Assembly: GCA_045639325.1 (NCBI GenBank)
Contig: JAZUCU010000002.1
Coordinates: forward strand, 1 to 64,000
Length of the DNA: 64,000 nucleotides
Direction of reading: 5' to 3'
Source of the DNA: RGIG8244 sp045639325
Lineage (GTDB): Bacteria > Verrucomicrobiota > Lentisphaeria > Victivallales > UBA1829
In this document: positions 27,085-35,528 of the stretch, in pieces
How positions within the stretch are numbered: position 1 is the stretch's first letter
Layout: every line of letters begins with the position of its first letter
The notes under the pieces: model-generated
The model's input: only the letters and a program-made list of their open reading frames with translations
Database searches by the model: none
Told to the model about the DNA's origin: nothing
Translations under genes and position numbers: made by a program

Positions 27085-28008
27085 TCAAACAAAGTTAATG
27101 AATTTCTTAATGAACGGGTAGAGATATTGACCGAAAATGATCATTCCCAAAGCACAGATTGTCATGAACGGAGCAAAAGCAAAACCTCTTTTTCTGCGTT
27201 TGGGACGGAAAATCCAGTAAATCGGCATGTAAATCATGGCAAGCACAGATGCAAACAGCAGAATCAGCAACGTGATAAACCAACCAAGAGCGCCAGCCGT
27301 CACAACCAGATACTTGACATCGCCCCAGCCCAGCACATCCCGTTTGAAAATTTTCTTTCCACCAATGACAAAGGCTGACATAACTGCTGCAGTTCCAGCC
27401 ATATTGGCAAGACAAACCAAGAATGCATTCCAATCGGGCTGGAATGGATAAATGCTTTTATTCAGAAGGAAAAATACGGGGATGATGAACATGGCCGGAA
27501 TGGTCAATTTATCCGGAATCACCCGCAAATCACAATCGGTAAATGCGGCGGAAAGCAGAACCGCAGTCAGATAGAAGAACAGGAACATCATCGAAAAGGG
27601 CATTTTGCAGAATAACACCTTGAGGTAAATCGCAGCAAAAAGTACGCCGGTGATAAATTCCACGATAATGTAACGCGGGGAAATGCGTTTCCCACATTCT
27701 TTGCAGGATGCCAACAGGAAAATATAGCTGAATAACGGAATGTTTTCGTACCAGCTGATCTTGTGTCCACATTTCGGACAATGGCTTTTCGGATGGCACA
27801 GACTCATACCAATCGGAAGACGATAAATACATACATTCAAAAAACTTCCAATGTTACACCCCAGCCAGAAGAATGCGACCATGCAGAATTGCCAGTAATC
27901 GCACAAAACTTCCTTGTATAATTTCTGATTGGTTATATCTGACCAGAACTGATCGAATGAGAACATCTCCAGAATTTCTTTCAGCGTAATAACTTGTTGT
28001 CCATCCAT
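27085..28008 (-). CDS. pilD: Type IV prepilin peptidase/N-methyltransferase
   Basis: The 307-residue inner-membrane aspartyl protease cleaves and N-methylates prepilins or pseudopilins. The N-terminal GSFLNVCIYRLP is followed by the two-cysteine-pair zinc site CPKCGH and CKECGKR. Catalytic aspartates sit in FTDCDLRVIPD and LGWGDVK. About seven membrane segments are visible. An N-terminal extension of about 45 residues precedes the first membrane helix. No pilin or secretion genes are in the window, so its substrates lie elsewhere. It is 3 nt downstream of nadE in the same operon-like run. Confidence 0.92.
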   Translation of the reverse strand: MDGQQVITLKEILEMFSFDQFWSDITNQKLYKEVLCDYWQFCMVAFFWLGCNIGSFLNVCIYRLPIGMSLCHPKSHCPKCGHKISWYENIPLFSYIFLLASCKECGKRISPRYIIVEFITGVLFAAIYLKVLFCKMPFSMMFLFFYLTAVLLSAAFTDCDLRVIPDKLTIPAMFIIPVFFLLNKSIYPFQPDWNAFLVCLANMAGTAAVMSAFVIGGKKIFKRDVLGWGDVKYLVVTAGALGWFITLLILLFASVLAMIYMPIYWIFRPKRRKRGFAFAPFMTICALGMIIFGQYLYPFIKKFINFV

Positions 28009-28011
28009 GAT

Positions 28012-29847
28012 TTATTTCTCCAAATTGTTCAGCCAGACCGCAGCGGATGCATCGGAAGGCATCAGCCAGCTTGCGCGTGGTGATAATGAAATTTCTGTTG
28101 CCTGCGGTCCATCAGGCATACAGGAACGTTTGAATTGCTGAGTAAAGAACCGGCGGAAGAATAATTGCAGAGTGCGACGCAATTCTTCGTCCGGATACGT
28201 ATCATCGAAGGCTTTTTTCGCCAGAATCTGAATTTTTTCCGGTGCAGCTCCGTATTTGATAAAGTGATACAGATAAAAGTCATGCAGCTCATAAGCACCG
28301 AGGATATTTTCCGTTTTCTGCTGAATTCCGCCTTCCGCATCCGCAGGCAGAAGTTCCGGAGAAACCGGAGTTGCCAGCACATCCAGCAGAATTTCTTTCA
28401 ATGCGGCAGAGGCCTTTGTCATGGCATACCATTCCACCAGCTTGCGGATCAACGTTTTTGGAATAGAAGGATTTACCGAATACATAGACATGTGGTCGGC
28501 GTTATAAGTGCACCATCCCAAAGCAATTTCAGAAAGGTCGCCAGTCCCGATCAATAATCCACGTTCCCGGTTTGCCACATCCATCAAAATCTGTGTCCGT
28601 TCCCGCGCCTGCGTATTTTCATAAGTCACCGTATGATCCGCCGGATCATGTCCGATATCGGTAAAATGCTGCAGACAGGCAGCTTTAATATCAACGGTAC
28701 GCAATTCTGCACCAAGAGCTTCCGCCATTTTTTCGGCATTGCCTTTGGTACGTTTTGTGGTGCCGAATCCGGGCATGGTCAACGTCAGAATATCGCTCAA
28801 GTCGCGCCCCATCATGTGGAATGTTTCCGCGCAGACGAGCATCGCAAGGGTGGAATCGAGTCCGCCGGAAAGTCCGAGCACGGCTTTGACGGAGCCGGTG
28901 ACTTCCAGACGTTTTGCCAAGCCTGCCGTTTGAATGCGGAAAATATCTTCGTATTCCGCATCGTTTTTGCAAAGGAACGGGTGGGGCTCAACGGTGCGAT
29001 ATTTCAAATCATCGGTATTGCTGACCGGCTCCTGTAATTTGCAGCCGGAATTGTTTGTAACAAGTTTATTTTGAATGCGGATTGTCTGCAATGCCCCCAG
29101 ATCCACATCAGCATACAGAATTTCGCTCGCTCTGGAATAACGGGTATTTTCTTTGACTGCGCCGTTTTCTGCAATCAGAAGCTGACCATCACACACAAAG
29201 TCCGTAGTCGACTCCATAACTCCCGACGCAGCAGAAAGATAAACGGCATGTCCCAACGCCGAACGATTGCGGAATGTTTCCCGTTTCAAAGCGGCATCGG
29301 TGGCATTGATATTGCCTTTTGCCGGATTACAAACCACGGATACGCCCTGCTGCATCAACGTCATCGCAGGTGAACAAATAGCTTTCCAGTCGTCACCGAC
29401 CTCAACCCCGAGAGTGAAAAGGTCGTTGATCCGGAACCGGTCAGAAAATTCGGGTGTGTTTGCGGTGAGCAATTGTGATCCATCAGCAAAATACCGGTCA
29501 GCCTTACAGCCCGGTGTCAAAGTGATGGTATTATTCTGCACCACAGCCGCACAATCATAAACATTATTATTATATAATACAGGGAGTCCGACAACCAGAA
29601 TGGTGTTACCGGTGGTAAAATCTGCCGCAATCTTGCGGAGTCCATCCCAGGCTTTCCGGAGAAAGAAAGGCTGAAGAAACAAATCGCCGCAGGTTGCGCC
29701 GGTAATACTCAGCTCCGGAAACAGAATCAAACTTGCGCCTTCTGCTTCCGCCTGATGTCCGCAACGGATGATTTCGTTCACGTTGTAATCAATATCCGCC
29801 ACCCGGATGACCGGGCTTACACTTGCAAATCGGTAAAATCCATACAT
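28012..29847 (-). CDS. nadE: Glutamine-dependent-type NAD+ synthetase with altered glutaminase site
   Basis: 611 residues from ATG 29847, chosen because AGGAG lies 9 nt upstream; an ATG overlapping the mutL stop (ATGA) is an alternative. The N-terminal nitrilase-fold glutaminase has the catalytic Glu (LILFPELSITG, Glu45). The Cys expected in the family motif VEICEDLW is Gly here: VEVGDDW, Gly151. The C-terminal synthetase domain is intact: P-loop GLSGGLDSTLAMLV and GTGDLSEIALGWCTYNADHM. So it should make NAD+ from deamido-NAD+ with ammonia, but glutamine use is doubtful. It is translationally close to mutL upstream and prepilin peptidase downstream. Confidence 0.9.
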   Translation of the reverse strand: MYGFYRFASVSPVIRVADIDYNVNEIIRCGHQAEAEGASLILFPELSITGATCGDLFLQPFFLRKAWDGLRKIAADFTTGNTILVVGLPVLYNNNVYDCAAVVQNNTITLTPGCKADRYFADGSQLLTANTPEFSDRFRINDLFTLGVEVGDDWKAICSPAMTLMQQGVSVVCNPAKGNINATDAALKRETFRNRSALGHAVYLSAASGVMESTTDFVCDGQLLIAENGAVKENTRYSRASEILYADVDLGALQTIRIQNKLVTNNSGCKLQEPVSNTDDLKYRTVEPHPFLCKNDAEYEDIFRIQTAGLAKRLEVTGSVKAVLGLSGGLDSTLAMLVCAETFHMMGRDLSDILTLTMPGFGTTKRTKGNAEKMAEALGAELRTVDIKAACLQHFTDIGHDPADHTVTYENTQARERTQILMDVANRERGLLIGTGDLSEIALGWCTYNADHMSMYSVNPSIPKTLIRKLVEWYAMTKASAALKEILLDVLATPVSPELLPADAEGGIQQKTENILGAYELHDFYLYHFIKYGAAPEKIQILAKKAFDDTYPDEELRRTLQLFFRRFFTQQFKRSCMPDGPQATEISLSPRASWLMPSDASAAVWLNNLEK

Positions 29848-29861
29848 TCTATTCAGCTCCT

Positions 29862-31823
29862 TCATTTTCTTCCGAAACGGCGTTCCACTTCGGAAAGAGG
29901 TATATTCAAAATCGTGGGGCGTCCATGGGGACAGGAGAATGGTAATTCGCATTTGGATAAATCTTTGACCAATGCCTTACATTCTTCCATGCTCAACTTT
30001 TCGTGCGCTTTGACCGCAGCTTTACATGCAGCCCGGGCAATCCGTTCGATAACATTTTTCTGAACTGCACCGTCCGCCGTCAAACGTGACAATAAATCCT
30101 GAAAAAATCCACCGGCATTCTCCTGTTTGATCGCAGCCGGAATACCATGCAGAATCAAAGTGTTCTGCCCGAATGGTTCAATTTCGAATCCGACTTTTTC
30201 AAATTCTGCAACATTGCGGGTAACAAACAACATATCGGACCTTGTCATTTCCAATGTAATGGGCAGCAGAAGTTTTTGACAATGTACGCCGTTCAGACCA
30301 CGCAAAATCTGTTCAAACAGAATCCGTTCGTGTGCCGCATGCTGATCGATCAGCACCATACCGCCCGGAATTGTACCGATGATATAGGAATTTTCAAAGG
30401 TTCCAAGAATCTGCATTTCTCCGGACATACTGGGATAATGCGGGCGGGCATCTTCCTGTTCCAGAGTGAAAGGTACTTCTTCCTGGGGCTCGGGCTCGGG
30501 CTCGGTTTGTTTTGTTTCTGTTGCAGCAAAAAGATCTGCGGAGGTATCGGAGGATGAGGTATTTTCTTCAGTTACAGCTGGGGTTCTTTTTACATTATCA
30601 GCAGTAATTGTATGCAGCGCAGAAACTTCCTGCCGTTCAGGGAAGATCCGCATGACGCCCGGACGATATTCCACCAGGCAATTCATGAGAATTTCATCAA
30701 TGGTTAAATTGCTCTGCGTCAAATGGGTATCTTCTTTCGCCGGAGCAGGAACAAAATCGGCATAAACTTTTGTATTTGACTTGTAACTGTCGTTCTCTTT
30801 GCTGCTGTCCTGAGGAACGGTACCGGTTACCGGATCCTGTTCACGCAAAGCTTTTGCGATTGCCGAACGGACGGCGGCAGTCAATTCGTATTCATGACGG
30901 AAGCGGACTTCCCGTTTTGCAGGATGCACGTTGACGTCCACTTCTCCGGGATTGATCGTGATAAAAAGAATCGCTACGGGATAACGTCCTTTTTCCAACA
31001 TCGGTCCGTAACCTTCCCGGATTCCGCGATAAATCGCCAGGGCTTCCACACAGCGGCCATTGACAAAGGTGCGTTGTTCATTTCTGGTATTGCGGGTGAA
31101 ATCGCGTCGGGAAATATAGCCTTCCACCTGGATCCCATATTCGGAATAAAACACCGGAATCAGCGCATCGGCACAGCTTTTACCGAAAAGATCCCGAATT
31201 CGCGGCGTCAAATCCTGAGCGGCAGGCGATGAAATTGCAATCCGGTTATCCAGTTTCAGTTCAAATGCCACATCGGGATTGGATAAGGAAATATTGGTCA
31301 CACATTCCAGAATATGACGTTCTTCCGTTGCCGTCGAACGCATAAATTTGCGTCGGGCGGGAATATTGAAAAAGAGATCCCGCACAGTCACTTCTGTCCC
31401 GGGTGCACAGCCGACCGGTTTCGTACCGAGCAGAGTGCCGCCGTTGACTGTGACCTCAGTCCCTTCCTGAGCTTCTTTGCGTCTTGTCCGAATCTGAAAA
31501 CGGGAGACGGAAGCGATACTGGGCAGGGCTTCCCCGCGGAACCCGAATGAGGTAATCGCAAAAATATCTTCTTCTTTTTTAATCTTACTGGTGGCATGGG
31601 ATTCCAAACAAAGGAGCGCATCATCCGCATCCATTCCCTCACCATTGTCCCGAACCGCAATTGATTTCTGTCCGGCCTTTTCCACAGCGACGGAAATCTT
31701 GCGAGCTCCCGCATCGAGAGAGTTCTCCATGAGTTCTTTGACAACGGACGATGGTCTCTCCACCACTTCACCGGCAGCGATCCGGTTGCAAACTTCTTCT
31801 GTTAATAAATGTATCCGGCTCAT
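29862..31823 (-). CDS. mutL: DNA mismatch repair protein MutL
   Basis: The 653-residue GHKL ATPase couples MutS recognition to strand incision. N-terminal motifs are intact: ELMENSLDAGA, VRDNGEGMD, TSKIKKEEDIFAITSFGFRGEAL. The C-terminal domain contains DQHAAHERILFE, which fits the endonuclease motif DQHA(X)2E(X)4E, so this MutL should nick DNA itself, as expected in bacteria without MutH. A glutamate/proline-rich linker of about 100 residues separates the domains. Its ATG overlaps the TPR gene stop (ATGA). mutS is not in the window. Confidence 0.95.
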   Translation of the reverse strand: MSRIHLLTEEVCNRIAAGEVVERPSSVVKELMENSLDAGARKISVAVEKAGQKSIAVRDNGEGMDADDALLCLESHATSKIKKEEDIFAITSFGFRGEALPSIASVSRFQIRTRRKEAQEGTEVTVNGGTLLGTKPVGCAPGTEVTVRDLFFNIPARRKFMRSTATEERHILECVTNISLSNPDVAFELKLDNRIAISSPAAQDLTPRIRDLFGKSCADALIPVFYSEYGIQVEGYISRRDFTRNTRNEQRTFVNGRCVEALAIYRGIREGYGPMLEKGRYPVAILFITINPGEVDVNVHPAKREVRFRHEYELTAAVRSAIAKALREQDPVTGTVPQDSSKENDSYKSNTKVYADFVPAPAKEDTHLTQSNLTIDEILMNCLVEYRPGVMRIFPERQEVSALHTITADNVKRTPAVTEENTSSSDTSADLFAATETKQTEPEPEPQEEVPFTLEQEDARPHYPSMSGEMQILGTFENSYIIGTIPGGMVLIDQHAAHERILFEQILRGLNGVHCQKLLLPITLEMTRSDMLFVTRNVAEFEKVGFEIEPFGQNTLILHGIPAAIKQENAGGFFQDLLSRLTADGAVQKNVIERIARAACKAAVKAHEKLSMEECKALVKDLSKCELPFSCPHGRPTILNIPLSEVERRFGRK

Positions 31824-32581
31824 GGTTGATATTCCTTCCCGGTCTTTTCTTTCAAAACGCTCTGTACATCCTTATTCTGAAACAACGGCTGAAACACAGG
31901 GTCCCACTTAATACCTTTCAGTAGGGCAGGGGGGGTCTTCTTTAATAAGGAAAGGAAAAGTTTCAGCGAGTCTTCTTTTCTTCCGGCACGCAAATATAAT
32001 CCGGCGAGATTCCATTCTGATTTCTCAATTGAGCCGCCGCTGTATTGGATCGATTTCTCCATATTCCGGATGGCATCAATATATTTCCCCTGCATTGCCT
32101 GACTCATCGCAAGGTCATTATAGATTACTGCGGAACGGGACTGCCCCAATTTCAATGATGTAATATAATATCGTTCCGCTTCCGCATATTGCTTGCTGGC
32201 AAAAAGCGTATTTCCCAACAGACGGGCAACCAATGCCGATTGGGGATAATACAAATGCAAGGTACGCAAGAGATTTTCCGCTTCTTTATACTCTTTCAAA
32301 TCATAATGATCCATACTTTTCAGAACCGTTTTACCAAACAACGGCGGGATCACCATGCCATCATTGCTCTGGGATTCGGTGGGGATAACTTTATGAAAAT
32401 ATAATGAGTCAGAATGCTCCGAACTATCCAAAATTTCGGCCTCTGCAACTTTTTTTTCAGTAGGGGAGGGGAGGAGGACATCCTGCATCGACATCAACAC
32501 AAGTGACATTAACACAATGCAAATCAGGATGATAATCAATGCAGTCAGCGGAAACTTCTGTTCGTTCTCGTTATTACCCAT
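31820..32581 (-). CDS. Membrane-anchored TPR protein
   Basis: 253 residues from ATG 32581, 2 nt after the ABC gene stop; the frame is open upstream but only inside that gene. One N-terminal membrane helix (PLTALIIILICIVLMSLVLM) anchors the protein. The remainder, on the outside, carries about four tetratricopeptide-like repeats (SALVARLLGNTLFASKQYAEAERYY is typical in spacing, followed by AVIYNDLAMSQAMQGKYIDAI). TPR domains bind partners; the partner is unknown. Translationally coupled to mutL downstream (ATGA). Confidence 0.75.
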   Translation of the reverse strand: MGNNENEQKFPLTALIIILICIVLMSLVLMSMQDVLLPSPTEKKVAEAEILDSSEHSDSLYFHKVIPTESQSNDGMVIPPLFGKTVLKSMDHYDLKEYKEAENLLRTLHLYYPQSALVARLLGNTLFASKQYAEAERYYITSLKLGQSRSAVIYNDLAMSQAMQGKYIDAIRNMEKSIQYSGGSIEKSEWNLAGLYLRAGRKEDSLKLFLSLLKKTPPALLKGIKWDPVFQPLFQNKDVQSVLKEKTGKEYQP

Positions 32582-32583
32582 AA

Positions 32584-33597
32584 TCAGGCATCCTGTTTTT
32601 GTTTGCAAAAATGACACGCACAGAAGTGACCGTTATCAACATCTGCCAACGGCGGACAGCACTCTTTACAACGCTTCTGATCTTCTGCCGATAACGTCAA
32701 CGCATGATCACAGCGGTCATAAAAACGACATCCATTACTGAAATTTTCCGGGGCAGGGACCATGCCGCGAATCGTCTGAAGTCTTTCTTCTGAACCGTTT
32801 AACACCGGAATTGCCGCAATCAGAGATTTTGTGTACGGGTGAGCAGGGTGATACAGCAACTCTTCCACTCCGGCAGTTTCTACAATCTGCCCTGCATACA
32901 TCACCGCAACCCGGTCAGCCAACTGAGCAACAATTCCAAGGTTATGCGTCACAAGAATTACGGACATCTTCCGTTCTTTCTGCAACGAAGCAATCAACTC
33001 CAGAATCTGAGCCTGAATTGTCACATCCAAAGCCGTAGTCGGTTCGTCTGCAATCAGAATGGAAGGACTGCTTGCCAATGCCATTGCAATCATCACACGT
33101 TGTTGCATGCCGCCGGAAAGTTCATGCGGATAACGATTTACACGATTTTCAGCATCCGGAATACCAACGTGTTTCAGTAAGGCAATCGCTTCTGCTTTAC
33201 GGTCTGTAATCTCCGGACGATGCAATTTCAATGCTTCCGCAATCTGATCTCCAATGCGGAATACAGGATTCAAACTCATTCCCGGTTCCTGGAAAATATA
33301 GGAGATTTCGCCGCCGCGAATCTGGCGCAATTCGGATTCTTTTAATTGCAGAACATCAACCGTTTCATTATCTTTGCGGCGTTTCAGTAAAATCTCACCT
33401 TTTGAAATGCGCCCCGGAGGGCAGGGAAGCAATCGGGCAAGAGAAAGACAACTGATGCTTTTACCACAGCCGCTCTCACCAACCAACGCAAGTAATTCGC
33501 CTTCATTTAATTGAAAGCTGATTCCGGACACAGCCTGAGTGTATTTGCCTCCGTTGAGGAATTCTATGGTCAAATCGCGCACTTCCAATATCGGCAT
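32584..33597 (-). CDS. Oligopeptide/dipeptide ABC transporter ATP-binding protein (OppD-like)
   Basis: 337 residues from ATG 33597, which matches the family N-terminus PILEVRDLTIEF; the longer frame adds an unsupported 17 residues. Walker A is GESGCGKS, the Q-loop FQEPGMSLNP, the signature LSGGMQQRV, Walker B ILIADEPTTALD and the H-loop VTHNLG. The C-terminal oligopeptide-transporter segment with several Cys (CRFYDRCDHA, CCPPLADV) is the OppD/DppD type that can hold an iron-sulfur cluster. No permease or binding-protein gene is adjacent, so its transporter partners are elsewhere. First gene of the mutL-nadE run. Confidence 0.88.
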   Translation of the reverse strand: MPILEVRDLTIEFLNGGKYTQAVSGISFQLNEGELLALVGESGCGKSISCLSLARLLPCPPGRISKGEILLKRRKDNETVDVLQLKESELRQIRGGEISYIFQEPGMSLNPVFRIGDQIAEALKLHRPEITDRKAEAIALLKHVGIPDAENRVNRYPHELSGGMQQRVMIAMALASSPSILIADEPTTALDVTIQAQILELIASLQKERKMSVILVTHNLGIVAQLADRVAVMYAGQIVETAGVEELLYHPAHPYTKSLIAAIPVLNGSEERLQTIRGMVPAPENFSNGCRFYDRCDHALTLSAEDQKRCKECCPPLADVDNGHFCACHFCKQKQDA

Positions 33598-33639
33598 AAA
33601 GATGTTATCCTTTCCTTCGTCGGTCTTCAGATTTATGGT

Positions 33640-33668
33640 ACTATACACCTGCCCTTGAATTTTATCAA
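33640..33668 (-). promoter_or_regulatory. Promoter of the ABC-TPR-mutL-nadE-pilD run
   Basis: Minus strand: TTGATA (33668-33663), 17-nt spacer, TATAGT (33645-33640). About 43 bp before the ABC gene start. Confidence 0.65.
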
Positions 33669-33985
33669 GTCATCTTCTTATTAATATTTAAAAAAGATGT
33701 TGCATATTTCACTCTCATTCCATCATCACCCCTGCACCATTTTTTAATATTGATTCTCATTTTTTCCATTTTTTCATTGGCAGCAATCCATCTATTAAAA
33801 AGGATTATAACGACATCAAAAACAGAGAATGCCGATTTTGCCATCTGTGACCTGGATGACGTCAAACCGGTTGATAAGTGTTGATATTTATCAATAAGTT
33901 ATTAACATCACCTTTATGAGTATTTATAATCCATTGCTATATAATGAACTATAAATTAACAACCTCCCCTGTTGGCACATATGCG
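33669..33985. other. Gene-free AT-rich segment left of dif
   Basis: No convincing coding frame, RNA gene or repeat was recognised in these bases. It separates the host operon promoter from the dif site. Confidence 0.5.
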
Positions 33986-34013
33986 ACTTAACATAATATA
34001 TATTATGCGACGT
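33986..34013 (-). other. dif: Chromosomal dif site / left prophage junction (attL)
   Basis: Read on the minus strand: XerC arm ACGTCGCATAA (34013-34003), centre TATATA (34002-33997), XerD arm TTATGTTAAGT (33996-33986). Compared with E. coli dif, the XerD arm matches 10 of 11, the centre 5 of 6 and the XerC arm 7 of 11. XerCD use dif to resolve chromosome dimers near the terminus, so the window should lie close to ter. Confidence 0.85.
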
Positions 34014-34136
34014 AATGAATTCTCATAAAACACCCCGTAGAGCCACGAAAGGTAATGACCCGATCAAGAACCCGGAAGATGGAATATCAGCGGTCAGAGA
34101 CGTGTATTATGCAGTTTCGTTTTTTACCAATTTCAA
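34002..34136. repeat. Left copy of 135-bp direct repeat
   Basis: Matches 42912-43046 with three mismatches, all A/G (34040, 34049, 34055). It starts at the XerC arm and covers most of a small ORF. The offset between copies, 8,910 bp, defines the prophage length. Confidence 0.95.
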
Positions 34137-34170
34137 AAAAGAAATGATAAAAATTAAAAAAACTGATTAA
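34015..34170 (+). CDS. Small conserved ORF next to dif (left copy)
   Basis: 51 codons from ATG 34015, beginning MNSHKTPRRATKGND and containing DGISAVRDVYYAVSFFTNF. There is no ribosome binding site because the dif arm lies directly upstream. The right copy at 42925 keeps the frame with three conservative replacements (R to K, K to R, N to S) and a different C-terminus. An intact frame in both copies argues weakly for coding; the protein is not recognised. It may equally be a non-coding attachment-linked repeat. Confidence 0.4.
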   Translation: MNSHKTPRRATKGNDPIKNPEDGISAVRDVYYAVSFFTNFKKEMIKIKKTD

Positions 34171-34177
34171 GGTCTAT

Positions 34178-34246
34178 CCCCGGGAAACTTTTTCCGGATC
34201 ATGCAGCACTCAACCGTGTGCATGGATCCGGAGCCGTTTCCCGGGG
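34178..34246. other. Long imperfect hairpin downstream of the secretin gene (packaging-signal/origin candidate)
   Basis: The outer stem pairs CCCCGGGAAAC (34178-34188) with GTTTCCCGGGG (34236-34246), perfect over 11 bp. The inner stem pairs CCGGATC-ATGCA (34194-34205) with TGCAT-G-GATCCGG (34219-34231) with one bulge. In Ff phages the packaging signal and replication origins form hairpins immediately after gene IV; this is the same place. No U-tract follows on either strand, so a simple terminator is less likely. Confidence 0.55.
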
Positions 34247-34259
34247 TCCCAATCAGTTA

Positions 34260-35528
34260 TTATTTATCAGATTTCTTTTTTGGAATAAAATCAGGATCAA
34301 CAATTCTGTTATGGATAGATTGCGGATCATTATAAGGGTTTTTGAAGTCTAGTTTAAAAACCCGACAGTATACTTGCATATTAGTAAGTTCTGATTTCTT
34401 GCCAAGGGTTAATACATCACTAATCGATGTTGTACCTGAATCTCTCCGTAACTCTCCAATAAGATATATTTGGCCAGGGATGACATTACAATCGGTAATA
34501 AGGGATGCTTTCTGGGTTTGAGGATAATAATCGACGTATCCGACGATCGAAGAATCTTCTAAATTAGTTCGTAAAATAGCACCATTAGAAGATTCCTGCA
34601 GGAGGACTTTGAGAGTTAACCCTATGTCTTTATAATCAACTCCTGTTGTAGTTACGGTTCCGGAATCTGATACTGTTTTACGGGGTATAGGTACAGTCGT
34701 TGCATCCGTCCAAGTACTTTCTTTATTAGCTAACATCATAAGCAAAGGTGAAGCTACTACATGAATAAAAGAGGAATTGCCATTGAGTATCAATTTGAAA
34801 TTTTGACCAATGTCTTGAAAGTCACCTGTGACGCCCTGCCCTTTTGCTATATTATAGGAAAGTTCACCAGAAGTTACTACTTGAGCGCCACCAGTAAGTT
34901 CTATATTATTTTTTTTTAGGAGAATAAAATACTGAACAATCCAAGTATCAGGAGAAGCATTGTCTAAAATGTCTAGTAAGGATTGAATTTTAGAAAGATT
35001 CTCAGCTGTATCAGAAATAAGAATTAGATCAGCTATTTGTTTGATTTTACCTGTCTCAGAAAGATAAATCTGAAGTGAATCAGATAAAGTTTTCGAATCA
35101 AAATTTTTAATTTGTCTAGCTAAAATACCTCTATCGTCTTTTGTGAGTTTACCAAGAAATACAGTATTTCCTATATATACAACAGATTGATCAAGACGAC
35201 GAGCAACAGTAGATATTATTTCTGAAGCTGTAGCATTTTTGAATTCTCCAGTTACAAAATTCTTTTCAAGATCCTGAGGAAAGATAACGCCTAAATTAGT
35301 TGAGTCAGAGAACCATCTAATGAAAGATAAAAAAGGCATCTTATTTAGTGATACTGATATTGTTTTGCGTTTTGAAACAGAATTAGAAGATATTTTTGTA
35401 TCTGAAGAAGGAATGCGATATAATTCAATAAAGGGATCATTGATAGATTGGCTGCATCCGGATAATAGAACCGTCACTAAGAGTGTAAGAGCGATTATAA
35501 GTGTCGATAAAAACAACTTTTTTACCAT
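34260..35528 (-). CDS. Phage secretin, pIV-like outer-membrane channel
   Basis: The 422-residue lipoprotein-type secretin (lipobox LLSGC, Cys25) should form the outer-membrane pore through which the filament leaves. The N-domain region at about 50-200 has the secretin/STN-like pattern ISVSLNKMPFLSFIRWFSDST and an NAD-like ring domain. The C-terminal secretin domain shows VPIPRKTVSDSGTV, GVDYKDIGLTLKVLLQ and GQIYLIGELRRDS. AAAGGA precedes the ATG. Its first 92 nt overlap the 3' end of the zot gene in another frame, and both readings carry real features (signal peptide here). Confidence 0.88.
   Translation of the reverse strand: MVKKLFLSTLIIALTLLVTVLLSGCSQSINDPFIELYRIPSSDTKISSNSVSKRKTISVSLNKMPFLSFIRWFSDSTNLGVIFPQDLEKNFVTGEFKNATASEIISTVARRLDQSVVYIGNTVFLGKLTKDDRGILARQIKNFDSKTLSDSLQIYLSETGKIKQIADLILISDTAENLSKIQSLLDILDNASPDTWIVQYFILLKKNNIELTGGAQVVTSGELSYNIAKGQGVTGDFQDIGQNFKLILNGNSSFIHVVASPLLMMLANKESTWTDATTVPIPRKTVSDSGTVTTTGVDYKDIGLTLKVLLQESSNGAILRTNLEDSSIVGYVDYYPQTQKASLITDCNVIPGQIYLIGELRRDSGTTSISDVLTLGKKSELTNMQVYCRVFKLDFKNPYNDPQSIHNRIVDPDFIPKKKSDK

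Noticed and set aside
34178..34246. Hairpin as an ordinary rho-independent terminator
   Set aside because: No T-run on either strand and unusually long two-part stem; phage packaging or origin function fits better.
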